Assembly (NCBI GenBank): GCA_023411715.1
Contig: JAEYOM010000004.1
Coordinates: 21,986 to 85,985, forward strand
Length of the DNA: 64,000 nucleotides
Origin: Bacillota bacterium
GTDB lineage: Bacteria; Bacillota; Clostridia; Acetivibrionales; DTU013
Reading direction: 5' to 3'
Shown here: positions 1 through 8,029 of the stretch, one piece after another
How positions within the stretch are numbered: the first letter of the stretch is position 1
Layout of the letters: every line of letters begins with the position of its first letter
Program-made: the position numbers and the translations under genes
The notes under the pieces: generated by a model
Databases searched by the model: none
The model's input: only the letters and a program-made list of their open reading frames with translations
What the model was told of the DNA's origin: nothing

Positions 1-240
1 GCACGGGATAGGATGCTCAAAGAGGTAATGGCTTTGGATTTTATGATTATAGAGCTGAATCTCTATCTTGATACGCACCCGTATGATCAGAGAGCGGTCA
101 TGGTCTTCACCGATACCGCCCGGAGAGCTAAGATGGCCAGAGAAAACTTTGAACGCATGTACGGTCCTCTGACGGTAAGCGCCAGCAATTCCTTCCCCTG
201 GCCCTGGATCGAGAACCCCTGGCCGTGGGATGTACAATAA
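1..240 (+). CDS. cotJB: Spore coat protein CotJB (5' end cut by window edge)
   Basis: CotJB is a small component of the inner spore coat made in the mother cell, encoded with CotJA and CotJC. The reading frame is open to base 1 and the first ATG is at 13. CotJB proteins normally have several residues before this Met, so the true start probably lies outside the window. The family core is clear: hydrophobic LDFMIIELNLYLDTHP followed by a short helix and YGPLTVS. The tail is rich in Trp and Pro (FPWPWIENPWPW). cotJC follows after 52 bases, as in the usual cotJ operon. Family assignment is secure, the start is not. Confidence 0.88.
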   Translation, partial: ARDRMLKEVMALDFMIIELNLYLDTHPYDQRAVMVFTDTARRAKMARENFERMYGPLTVSASNSFPWPWIENPWPWDVQ

Positions 241-292
241 GATATGCTTTCTATTTTTTCGTTAATATTTCTGAATGAAGGAGGTCGTGTAA

Positions 293-1144
293 ATGTGGGT
301 CTATGATAAAAAGCTGGAATATCCCGTTAAAATAAAAAATAGCAACCCAAGGCTTGCAAAATATGTTATAACACAATACGGCGGACCCGACGGCGAGCTT
401 GCCGCATCGCTCAGATACCTGAGCCAGCGGTTCAGCATGCCCTTAGAAGTAGCCAAGGCTACGCTCAACGATATCGGTACGGAAGAAATGGCTCATCTCG
501 AGATCGTCGGCGCCATTGTGCATCAGCTTACGAAAGGCGTTCCGCCTAAAGTACTTGAGAAGGAAGGTCTAGGAGGCTATTTTGCCGACCATGACCGTGC
601 AGTGTATCCCGTAAATGCATCAGGCTCGCCTTTTACCGCAGCCTATATAGCATCGAAGGGCGATCCCGTGGCCGACCTGGTCGAAGACCTTGCCGCTGAA
701 CAAAAAGCGCGTGCTACGTATGAAAACCTTATAAACATGATGGACGATCCTGACGTGATAGATCCGCTTCGCTTCCTGAGAGAGCGTGAAGTAGTACATT
801 TTCAGCGTTTCGGTGAAGTATTGCGTATCGTGCAGGAAAAACTCAATGAGAAGCCGTATTTCGTCAAGAAGCCCGAATTAATGAATGTGAGCCCGGCAGC
901 TGCAAATATAAGTCCAGCGACTAATGTAAGCCCGGTATCCAATGTAAGCCCGGCAGCTGTAAGCCCGATCTCGAACGTAAGCCCGATCTCAAACGTAAGT
1001 CCCGCGACTAACGTAAGCCCTGTCTCAAACGTCGGCCCGGCAGCTGTAAGTCCGATCTCGAACGTAAGCCCGGTTTCGAATGTAAGTCCCGCGACTATGA
1101 AAAAACCATCTTTCGTGAGTCCGGAAGCGACGGGTAAAAAATAA
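293..1144 (+). CDS. cotJC: Spore coat protein CotJC, manganese-catalase family, with NVSP-repeat tail
   Basis: CotJC belongs to the manganese-catalase ferritin-like fold and sits in the spore coat. Residues 1 to about 195 carry the family domain, including an N-terminal YVITQYGGPDGELAASLRYL, helices with metal-ligand glutamates (GTEEMAHLEIV, EREVVHFQRF) and the usual C-terminal end of the fold. Unlike typical CotJC proteins of about 190-200 residues, this one continues for about 85 residues of a low-complexity repeat built on NVSP/NISP with Ala-Thr or Val-Ser spacers, ending in a basic segment. A strong AAGGAGGT site precedes the ATG. The tail could be a coat cross-linking or assembly region; that role is inference. 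Confidence 0.92.
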   Translation: MWVYDKKLEYPVKIKNSNPRLAKYVITQYGGPDGELAASLRYLSQRFSMPLEVAKATLNDIGTEEMAHLEIVGAIVHQLTKGVPPKVLEKEGLGGYFADHDRAVYPVNASGSPFTAAYIASKGDPVADLVEDLAAEQKARATYENLINMMDDPDVIDPLRFLREREVVHFQRFGEVLRIVQEKLNEKPYFVKKPELMNVSPAAANISPATNVSPVSNVSPAAVSPISNVSPISNVSPATNVSPVSNVGPAAVSPISNVSPVSNVSPATMKKPSFVSPEATGKK

Positions 1145-1154
1145 TTTTCCGTTT

Positions 1155-1182
1155 GTCAGGTGGGGTAACGTCTCCACCTGAC
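1155..1182 (+). terminator. Stem-loop after cotJC, possible terminator
   Basis: Arms GTCAGGTGG (1155-1163) and CCACCTGAC (1174-1182) pair perfectly 10 bases after the cotJC stop. There is no T-run, so it may be a terminator of weak type or an mRNA end-stabilising hairpin. Confidence 0.45.
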
Positions 1183-1258
1183 TGACCGTCATACCCTGCC
1201 AAAACGTATATATCGCAAATTGTATTTCAACAAGATTTCCTTCCAGCTGCTGTAAAAC

Positions 1259-1287
1259 TTGATACTGAACAAATGTTCGTATATAAT
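1259..1287 (+). promoter_or_regulatory. Sigma-A promoter with embedded LexA-type SOS box
   Basis: TTGATA (1259-1264) and TATAAT (1282-1287) are separated by exactly 17 bases. The spacer contains GAACAAATGTTC (1267-1278), which fits the Firmicutes LexA operator GAAC-N4-GTTC. Binding there would block RNA polymerase. The arrangement is nearly identical to the dinB promoter at 12337-12365. It also shows that the downstream gene starts at 1334, not at an in-frame TTG inside the promoter. Confidence 0.8.
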
Positions 1288-1333
1288 ACAACTAAAAAAG
1301 TATACAAATAATAAACGGCGGAAAGGGTTCGGT

Positions 1334-2680
1334 ATGGACGGTATTCAGATTACAAAAGTCCAAGCCCGCAGATTCATGCTGAAATATCACGGGCTTTACG
1401 GCAAAAGGCTTCCCAGGGGCAAAAAAGGCATCCTCGAATACGTGCGAAGAGTCGGATGCATACAGTACGATCCTCTCAATATCGTGGGCCATAACCAGGA
1501 ACTGGTGCTCCAGTCCAGGATAGACGGCTTCAAACCTGCCATGCTTCAGGAACTCCTATATAATGACCGATTGCTGCTGGACGGCTGGGACAAGGTCATG
1601 TCGATCTATCTCACCTCAGACTGGCCGTACTTCAGCCGTTACAGGGCATCACAGCTCGAATGGCTCGGCAGTCCCGACAAGCCCGTTGTCCCCTACCTTC
1701 CGCTTATCAGAAACGAGCTTCGGCAGCGTGGCCCTCTTTCCTCCATCGACCTGGAATATGATCAGGCGGTACGGTGGCCGTGGGGACCTACGCGCGTTTC
1801 CAGAGCGGCATTGGAAAGCATGTGGTTCTGGGGTGAACTCATTATACATCACAAGGTCAATACGAGGAAATATTATGATTTTGCTTCCGGGTACCTGGCG
1901 GGAGATTTGCTGAGCACACCCGACCCGAATGAAACCTTTGAACAGTACAGAGACTGGCGCATATGCCGGAGGATAGGCGGTACGGGATTTTTATGGGACA
2001 GGCCCGGCGATGCCTGGCTGGAGATACCCGAAACAAAGACGCCCGAGCGCAGGGAAAGCATTCAAAGGCTTACGGCCGCCGACAAGCTTTCGGAGATAAA
2101 CGTGGAAGGAATAAAGGCGCCGCTTTATATGAGGACCTGCGATATGCCGGTATTGGAAGAGATTCTGAGCGAACAGTCCGGTGCTCAGGCCTCTTCTGCG
2201 AAGCTTTCGGCATCTTCCGCGAAGCTTTCGGCATCTTCCGCGAAAGACGACGCGGCTTCTGATACAGGCAGCTTCCGCAGTGCTTCGCGTACACCATCCC
2301 CGCGCGCCCATATCCTCGCCCCGCTCGACAACCTGCTGTGGGATCGCAGGCTTGTAAAGGAGATATTTGATTTCGACTACCGGTGGGAGGTCTACAAACC
2401 ACAGTCTGAACGCAATTACGGCTATTATGTCCTGCCGGTCCTGTACGGCGACCGGTTTATCGCCAGGTTTGAACCCGGGTTTGATAAAAAGTCCAAGGCG
2501 CTGATGATAAAAAATTGGTGGTGGGAAGCCGGCGTCAAGCCTACCAAACCGATGCAGCGCGGACTTGCAAAGTGTTTCAGGCTTTTTGCGGAATATCTCG
2601 GGACGGACAATATCGGGATGCCCCGGGACGGCTCAGGTAATACTGATGACAGTATAACCTGCTGGCTCGATGGAATATGA
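1334..2680 (+). CDS. YcaQ/AlkZ-like winged-helix DNA glycosylase family protein
   Basis: Members of this winged-helix (HTH_42, formerly DUF1006) family include AlkZ and YcaQ, monofunctional glycosylases that unhook interstrand crosslinks or alkylated bases. Residues 44-46 are Q-Y-D in the context GCIQYDPLNIVG, matching the catalytic Q-phi-D motif. Other family blocks are RGPLSSIDLE, ALESMWFWGEL and the C-terminal LAPLDNLLWDRRL and YGYYVLPVLYGDRFIARFEP. The product has 448 residues from the ATG at 1334. A low-complexity insertion near residues 285-310 is encoded by a 21-bp tandem repeat (2192-2245, about 2.6 copies). The LexA-type promoter upstream supports a DNA-repair role. Substrate is not determined by the sequence. 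Confidence 0.85.
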   Translation: MDGIQITKVQARRFMLKYHGLYGKRLPRGKKGILEYVRRVGCIQYDPLNIVGHNQELVLQSRIDGFKPAMLQELLYNDRLLLDGWDKVMSIYLTSDWPYFSRYRASQLEWLGSPDKPVVPYLPLIRNELRQRGPLSSIDLEYDQAVRWPWGPTRVSRAALESMWFWGELIIHHKVNTRKYYDFASGYLAGDLLSTPDPNETFEQYRDWRICRRIGGTGFLWDRPGDAWLEIPETKTPERRESIQRLTAADKLSEINVEGIKAPLYMRTCDMPVLEEILSEQSGAQASSAKLSASSAKLSASSAKDDAASDTGSFRSASRTPSPRAHILAPLDNLLWDRRLVKEIFDFDYRWEVYKPQSERNYGYYVLPVLYGDRFIARFEPGFDKKSKALMIKNWWWEAGVKPTKPMQRGLAKCFRLFAEYLGTDNIGMPRDGSGNTDDSITCWLDGI

Positions 2681-2700
2681 CTGGTTATGTGCATATTCCC

Positions 2701-2785
2701 GGGTTTAAGATGTATAGCCGGGTTTAAAACGTATAGCTGGGTTTAATGTGTATAGCCGTGTCTAAGCCATATAGCCGGTTTCCCG
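2701..2785. repeat. 19-bp tandem repeat, about 4.3 degenerate copies
   Basis: Units GGGTTTAA-N5-TATAGCC begin at 2701, 2720, 2739 and 2758, with a partial unit at 2777. The array fills the space between two convergent genes and starts 20 bases after the glycosylase stop codon. Confidence 0.85.
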
Positions 2786-2809
2786 TAATCATCACCCGAA
2801 AGTATATGA

Positions 2810-5143
2810 TTAAGGAGTTATCGCCCTGCCGTATTCATCGCCGAACCCGCTCTGGACCGACTCCTTGCCAAAGTATTTCATAAGCTGCTTTAAATCGGGG
2901 TCCTTAACTTTATTATAATATAGACTGTACTGATCCTCCTTCTCCTCGCTGGTCTTGAAACGTTTTTGCAGCACAAGCAGTCCATTGTACATCAGCGCGA
3001 GGTCGTCCTCCCTGCCCTTAAGCAGCTTTGCCGCTTCATCAGGCTTTTCGGTGTTGATCAGATTGAAAAATTCACTATAGTCTGACGTATCCATTTCCAG
3101 GTATTTTTTGATCAGCGGTTTGTAATCCGCGTAGAATGACCCATTATACCTGTAATTTTCGGTAAGCTGGGGCAAAAGCTCCAGCCTGTTCTGCAGTATA
3201 TAGAGTATAATCAGGTCTCCCGCGCCTCCGCCCGTCCTTTCGTAAAACCGCTCATAATATTCGGTGGCTTTTTCGAATTTGCCCATATAACCGTAGTTGC
3301 GGCCTATCTGAGGCAGATCATAAGGATTGCTGCTCTTCATAAGCAGTTCAAGGCCTTTCTGCAATTCGCCCGAATCGATATAAAGCGATCCGAGCACCGA
3401 AAGCAGCTCTTCGTTATCGGGTATTTCACTGATCAACCTCTCAAAATAGCCTTTTGCTTTTTCGGCGTCCTTGTACTTTAACGAAGACGTTTTACTGTCA
3501 TATTCCCAGCCATTGTAATAAAGCTTGGCCAATACCTTCAAAGCGTGCAGACTCCCGACTCCTTCGGCCAGATCTCTTTCATACAGGCTGATCGCCTTGT
3601 CGTATTTTTTATCCAGCAATGCAAGATCAGCCTCGTTGAATTCGTCGCCGGCGACAGGCAGTATTTCCCTATGCCTGCTGGGGTATATGCCGTCGCTGCC
3701 GTACATGGTGTTGCCGTTATGGTCGTAGAAGGTTACATAATAGGCGTAATCGCCCGTATGATAAAACGGCTCGAAGAGATAATACGGGTCGATACCGTCT
3801 GTACCGAAGGAAGCGCCCGTATTCATGCCCCTTTTACGCTCACTGGCAGTATCAAGTATATATTCTCCGGTTTTTATACTTTCCGAATAAAACATATTGT
3901 TGGCCATTATCCGCATGTCTTCAATATCACGCAGTTCTCCCGCGTAAATCGTATAATGATCCGCGTCTTCCGGCATGTTTACGCTGAAACGGAATTTTCC
4001 GCCCCCGATATCCTGCACGCTGACCATCCCGACCGTATCAAGAAATGCTATATCCTTTTTGATTGCAGTATTTCCTGTGAACTTCAAATTGTTGTCCCCT
4101 CCCATGTCGAGAGCCTTTCCCTGGACACGCTGCCAGTCGGCGCCTATAGCGATCACATAAATACCGTCGGGGATGTTCGTAAACCTGAATTTACCTTCCC
4201 TGTCCGTTACTGCAGTGCAGCGCACTCCGTCGCCTTGGCCGAACGTACTGCTCCAACCATTTCTTGTGGCTTCGTCTTTAAGGAAAATCGTTATATAAGG
4301 CGCCGGGCTGCCCTCTATACTGACGCAGCCGCTCAAAACATTATTGTTTTTTTCAGCCGTTTCAACACTTCTCAGGTATTTAAAGCCCGACAGTTCGCTA
4401 TTTATCTGCAGCAAGGGCTTTACAAGCGTTTCGCTGGGCTTTTGCGAAGTAAAAAACAAATTGGGTATTGCCGCCATCTCTTTATCGAAGCTATCCTTAT
4501 CTTCCTTCATGTAGCAATAATATGCGTATAACGCGTGCCTGACCGTGGAATAACGGTCCTGCACGTTGAGATGTTCCTGCAGCACAGCCGCTCCCCTGTC
4601 CATCTCTCCGAGCCCCATATACATCGCCGCGAGGTGAAGTTTCCTTAGCGATTCAAGCTTGCCGTCCCTTATATAGTCAAGCTGTTCAAGCAGCTTGATG
4701 GCTTTTTCCCCGTAACCCGAAAAATAATTGGCCAGGGCGACATATATCGTGTATTCCGCCAGCGCATCACTTTTCATGGCATGTCCGGCGATATCCCTGT
4801 ATTGCGCATTGATCCTGTCTGCGCTTTCGGCCCCGATGTAGGAGCAGTTGAACGCAGTGAAACTTTCGGTGAAAAATAGTTTACTGAAATAGCCGAAGTT
4901 TTTATTTTCTACAAGAAGCTCGAGTTTCCTTTGCGCAGCCGAAACAGCGGCATTTGAAGCCGGAGCGCCCTCTGCGGCCCTGTCGTAATAAACGTCTGCC
5001 GCCGCGCCGTTTCCGGCCAACTCGCTGATCCTTCCCAGTAAGTAAAACATACGTCCCTGAAAAAGCAATAGAGCCGCGATCAAAACGAGCGCAGGCAGAA
5101 TGATCAAAAGCAGGTGCTTAACCTTAATTCTTATATATCCCAT
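2810..5143 (-). CDS. Membrane-anchored TPR protein with carboxypeptidase-regulatory-like domain
   Basis: The 777-residue protein has a short basic N-terminus and one membrane helix (about residues 9-27), so the bulk is predicted outside the membrane. TPR-like helices follow at about 35-250 and again at about 500-740 (for example LEQLDYIRDGKLESLRKLH and KATEYYERFYERTGGG). Between them is a beta-rich segment, about residues 265-335, with the TDREGKFRFTNIPDGIYVI signature of CarboxypepD_reg-like domains. It overlaps the putative anti-sigma gene by 20 bases, so the three genes form one operon. Function is unknown; a surface-sensing or envelope scaffold role is only inference. Confidence 0.75.
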   Translation of the reverse strand: MGYIRIKVKHLLLIILPALVLIAALLLFQGRMFYLLGRISELAGNGAAADVYYDRAAEGAPASNAAVSAAQRKLELLVENKNFGYFSKLFFTESFTAFNCSYIGAESADRINAQYRDIAGHAMKSDALAEYTIYVALANYFSGYGEKAIKLLEQLDYIRDGKLESLRKLHLAAMYMGLGEMDRGAAVLQEHLNVQDRYSTVRHALYAYYCYMKEDKDSFDKEMAAIPNLFFTSQKPSETLVKPLLQINSELSGFKYLRSVETAEKNNNVLSGCVSIEGSPAPYITIFLKDEATRNGWSSTFGQGDGVRCTAVTDREGKFRFTNIPDGIYVIAIGADWQRVQGKALDMGGDNNLKFTGNTAIKKDIAFLDTVGMVSVQDIGGGKFRFSVNMPEDADHYTIYAGELRDIEDMRIMANNMFYSESIKTGEYILDTASERKRGMNTGASFGTDGIDPYYLFEPFYHTGDYAYYVTFYDHNGNTMYGSDGIYPSRHREILPVAGDEFNEADLALLDKKYDKAISLYERDLAEGVGSLHALKVLAKLYYNGWEYDSKTSSLKYKDAEKAKGYFERLISEIPDNEELLSVLGSLYIDSGELQKGLELLMKSSNPYDLPQIGRNYGYMGKFEKATEYYERFYERTGGGAGDLIILYILQNRLELLPQLTENYRYNGSFYADYKPLIKKYLEMDTSDYSEFFNLINTEKPDEAAKLLKGREDDLALMYNGLLVLQKRFKTSEEKEDQYSLYYNKVKDPDLKQLMKYFGKESVQSGFGDEYGRAITP

Positions 5144-5639
5144 CAGTCTGCCCTCCCTGATTACTATCCACTACCGCTATGCTGCTATTTCTGATATCCT
5201 CGGCCGAAACGCGCGTAATGCCGATACAGGCATAGACTATGCCCGATACGGTGATCAGCAGCGCAACTACCAGGGGTTTAACAGGGATCCGCAGTTCCAT
5301 GTTCATGAAGAACTGAAACCTTTCCCTCCATGCCTTCGCCCCGGACGCTCTCCGGTCCGATGTGGCGGGGTTGCTGCGTAATACGGCCCTGCTACGTGAT
5401 GTGGCCCTGCCGTTTCCATCGGCGCTTCCATAATCGGCTGCGCCCCCGTAAAGTGCGGCCCTGTCGCGTATTGCCATCCTGTTGTGTGATGCGACCCTGC
5501 CGTTTATGTCGGCGTTCTCGTGCGAAGCGGCCTTTCTATGCTCGGCGACCCGTTCGAGCACGCTGTTCCTGCTTTTATCCGAAAACACGATGTTTTTCAG
5601 TTCCGAATCAAGCTTATCCCTGAAATTCATATCACCCAT
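5124..5639 (-). CDS. Putative anti-sigma factor (single-pass membrane protein)
   Basis: 171 residues. The N-terminal FRDKLDSELKNIVFSDKSR followed by a helix resembles the cytoplasmic sigma-binding segment of clostridial anti-sigma factors. A membrane helix lies near 122-142 (PLVVALLITVSGIVYACIG), leaving a short external tail. Residues about 40-105 are low-complexity and Arg/Ala-rich, encoded by imperfect DNA repeats. It overlaps the upstream sigma gene by 8 bases and the downstream TPR gene by 20. The sigma/anti-sigma pairing is inferred from position and topology; there is no zinc-binding HxxxCxxC motif. Confidence 0.6.
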   Translation of the reverse strand: MGDMNFRDKLDSELKNIVFSDKSRNSVLERVAEHRKAASHENADINGRVASHNRMAIRDRAALYGGAADYGSADGNGRATSRSRAVLRSNPATSDRRASGAKAWRERFQFFMNMELRIPVKPLVVALLITVSGIVYACIGITRVSAEDIRNSSIAVVDSNQGGQTDGIYKN

Positions 5640-6186
5640 TGCAAAAATCCTCCCGCAGGATATCCCTGAGCCTGTCGCGTCCTCTTTTAAGCCTGCTTTT
5701 TACAGAGCCCTCCGGTATTCCGAGGGCTTCCGATATCTCCCTGACCGAGAGATCGTTATAATAATGCAGCAGCAATACCTCCCTGCTGCCCTGAGCCAGC
5801 TTCATCAGCGCTTCGGTCAAGCTGAGGCGGTCATGCAGCGAACCGATGACGGCCTCTGCGTTGTCGGCAGCAAGCCCAGGCTCAAATACCGGTGTCGGTA
5901 TGTTATGCCTGTACCATGCTTTTCTGCGGCTTTGCCTGCATTCGTTGACGAGAATCCTGCAAAGATAGGTTTTTATTCCGGCCTCGCCGCGGTAACCGGC
6001 ATATCCGGCGTAAAACTTGAAAAATGTTTCCTGTACGGCGTCCTCTGCAAGCTTCAAATCCTTCAGCATCAATGCGGCGACACGTAAAAGCATGTTGGAA
6101 TAGGCGTCCATCAAGGCTGCCAAATCATTCTCCGTCAAAGTATATTCAATTCCCGGTCGATCTGTTTTTTCGGGTAGTTCCATCAT
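5632..6186 (-). CDS. ECF-family RNA polymerase sigma factor
   Basis: 184 residues with sigma-70 region 2 (MLRVAALMLKDLKLAEDAVQ then ETFFKFYAGY) and region 4 (REVLLLHYYNDLSVREISEA then LGIPEGSVKSRLKRGR). It directs RNA polymerase to its own promoter class, probably in response to an envelope signal relayed by the membrane protein encoded next. Two ATG codons stand in tandem after a GGAGGT site, and the first is used here. A candidate autoregulated ECF promoter lies at 6203-6230. Confidence 0.9.
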   Translation of the reverse strand: MMELPEKTDRPGIEYTLTENDLAALMDAYSNMLLRVAALMLKDLKLAEDAVQETFFKFYAGYAGYRGEAGIKTYLCRILVNECRQSRRKAWYRHNIPTPVFEPGLAADNAEAVIGSLHDRLSLTEALMKLAQGSREVLLLHYYNDLSVREISEALGIPEGSVKSRLKRGRDRLRDILREDFCNG

Positions 6187-6202
6187 GACCTCCGCATATA
6201 TA

Positions 6203-6230
6203 TAGATGCGGTATATCTGGAAATGGTTGC
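6203..6230 (-). promoter_or_regulatory. Candidate ECF-type promoter for the sigma operon
   Basis: On the minus strand GCAACC (6225-6230) is followed after 15 bases by GCATCTA (6203-6209). An AACC -35 element with a CRTCTA-like -10 is typical of ECF-dependent autoregulated promoters. The transcript leader would be very short, about 10 bases before the GGAGGT site. Confidence 0.5.
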
Positions 6231-6261
6231 ATTAAGACAGGATTTTTTTAAATGATTGAAT

Positions 6262-6395
6262 GCGCTGCTGATTCCGAGCAGCAAAATCCCTATTCAGCTG
6301 CTCGCGCTGCCATTGATTTCTTGCAGCAAAATCATTGTTCAGCTGCTTTCGCTGCTATTGATTCCGCTGCCAAAAACTCAGCTGCTCGCGCTGCC
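6262..6395. repeat. Imperfect 39-45 bp tandem repeat running into the permease 3' end
   Basis: Units beginning GCTGCTCGCGCTGCC or a variant start at about 6264, 6297, 6342 and 6381. The last unit lies inside the permease gene and the unit at 6342-6380 ends with the permease stop codon (6378-6380), so the coding end appears to have been copied downstream. Confidence 0.75.
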
Positions 6396-7238
6396 GTAGC
6401 GCCTCATGCCTCTCCTCCAGAAGAATACGCACAGGAAGCCGAACACTGCGCCTACCCCCAGAGACAGAAGCCAGTAGCGACCGTCCAGCACATCCGCCAG
6501 GAATTGCGCGGGAATCGTCGCCATAAGCCCGTACGGCAGCAAAACATAAAAAATAAGCTTCCAGGCGCCTTTGAAAACGATGCCCGGTATCCTGAACGAA
6601 AAGTTCACGAGCTCACCTTCTATTTCGCAGAAAGCGTCTATCCTCACGAAACGGAACGCCAGCGTACGTATTATTACCATCAGATCGTACATCAAAAAGT
6701 ACATGACCAGCAGCAAAAAAACATACCCGGCTACAGCCCCGGCGGTTACGGTTATCCCGAGCATCCCGACTCCATACGCGACCATCATGATGCCCGGCAC
6801 AATGAGTACGAGCGAGCCCGGGTCGATATTTTCAAAAGATACGTAAAAGAGCGTACCCACAGGTCTCACTATATATTGGTCAAGCGTTCCGGTCCTGATT
6901 TTCTCCGGTATCGTCAGCACGCCGAAAAAGTAGGTCGCCATGTACGAAGCGTCAAGGATGGTGAATGTCCCGATAAATACTATCATCTGATATACATTCC
7001 AGCCGTTGAGCGTGCCGACATTGAGGAATATGGCCGAGAACATCGCGATCTGGAGCACGAACAGGCTCTGATCCGTAATGAAGGCCATCCAGAAATTGAA
7101 GCTGTACATCATGCTTTTATTGAGCCTGACCTTCATAAATACGTAGAGAAGCCTGGCATACTTCTTCATACGGCCCATATATCTCGCGGCATTTTCCGCA
7201 AATCTTCCGCTGAAACGCGCATCTGCTTTATTGTTCAT
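6378..7238 (-). CDS. ABC-2 type exporter permease (third gene of operon)
   Basis: 286 residues with about six membrane helices, a cytoplasmic loop containing GTLDQYIVRPVGTLFYVSFE and the RFVRIDAFCEIEGELVNF block found in paired ABC-2 permeases of the daunorubicin/viologen-exporter-like type. The start overlaps the upstream permease by four bases (ATGA), which indicates translational coupling. Together with the neighbouring permease and ATPase it should form a heteromeric exporter. The substrate cannot be read from sequence. The last codons lie in a tandem repeat. Confidence 0.85.
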   Translation of the reverse strand: MNNKADARFSGRFAENAARYMGRMKKYARLLYVFMKVRLNKSMMYSFNFWMAFITDQSLFVLQIAMFSAIFLNVGTLNGWNVYQMIVFIGTFTILDASYMATYFFGVLTIPEKIRTGTLDQYIVRPVGTLFYVSFENIDPGSLVLIVPGIMMVAYGVGMLGITVTAGAVAGYVFLLLVMYFLMYDLMVIIRTLAFRFVRIDAFCEIEGELVNFSFRIPGIVFKGAWKLIFYVLLPYGLMATIPAQFLADVLDGRYWLLSLGVGAVFGFLCVFFWRRGMRRYGSASS

Positions 7239-8029
7239 ATTCCCACACCCTCAAACCTTCTGACGGATTTTTTATAATACAGAACTGAAATCACGATCAT
7301 GACCGCATTCCAGAAAAGCATCAGCGCCGCAGCAGCGAGCGGATTTCCTTCACTCTGCCCGATCAGCAGGGACGCTGGATAATATACCGTATAATAGAAC
7401 GGCAGCAGGCTGAAGGCCTTCGTCACTGCGGTCGGGAATATGCTCAGCGGAACGAGCGCGCCTGAAATGAATTCAATAAGGTTGCCTTTCAGAATGTTCA
7501 GGCCATCTATGTTTACAAACCTGAAACAGAGGATCGACAGGAAATAATTGAACATTATCATGAAATTCATGCCCAGCAGGAATATCAGCGCCGCCAGGCA
7601 CCAGTCCACAACGCCGGGCGATATCCTGAACTGCCCGGAAAAAATCAACGCCCACGCGGCCGTAGCAATAAAGTTGACACCGAACACATAGACGGCCCTG
7701 GAGTAGCTGCAGGACAAGAAATACAGCACGGGCTTCATCGGCCTTACGATGTATTTTCCGAACTGTCCGCTCCTGATCTCACTGCAGAACTGCCCGTTCA
7801 GGTTGTTCGACTGGTCGAGCCGGCCGAGGAAGGATGCAATTATGTAATATGTAATCATTGCAGCGAAATCATAACCTCCCACCTGTTCTTTGCTGCTGAA
7901 GATCACGCGCCACATCAGCCAGGCCAGGAGTATCTTGCATATGGAGAACGCCGCGCCGGCGAACACATCATAATTGTAAGCCATCATTGATTTCCAGGTT
8001 ATCCTGGCTATTTCCGCGTACTTTTTCAT
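7235..8029 (-). CDS. ABC-2 type exporter permease (second gene of operon)
   Basis: 264 residues with about six membrane helices. SGQFGKYIVRPMKPVLYFLS and RFVNIDGLNILKGNLIEFIS are the counterparts of the same blocks in the neighbouring permease, so the two are paralogous halves of one channel. Four-base overlaps with both neighbours show a tightly coupled three-gene operon. Substrate unknown. Confidence 0.85.
   Translation of the reverse strand: MKKYAEIARITWKSMMAYNYDVFAGAAFSICKILLAWLMWRVIFSSKEQVGGYDFAAMITYYIIASFLGRLDQSNNLNGQFCSEIRSGQFGKYIVRPMKPVLYFLSCSYSRAVYVFGVNFIATAAWALIFSGQFRISPGVVDWCLAALIFLLGMNFMIMFNYFLSILCFRFVNIDGLNILKGNLIEFISGALVPLSIFPTAVTKAFSLLPFYYTVYYPASLLIGQSEGNPLAAAALMLFWNAVMIVISVLYYKKSVRRFEGVGI

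Noticed and set aside
3545..4531. 328-codon plus-strand frame
   Set aside because: It lies wholly antisense to the TPR gene, has no ribosome site and its protein shows no recognisable domains. It mirrors codon bias of the real gene.
6252..7277. 341-codon plus-strand frame opposite the ABC permease
   Set aside because: Antisense shadow; the opposite strand has a clear membrane permease with overlapping operon structure. Its first part is translated repeat.
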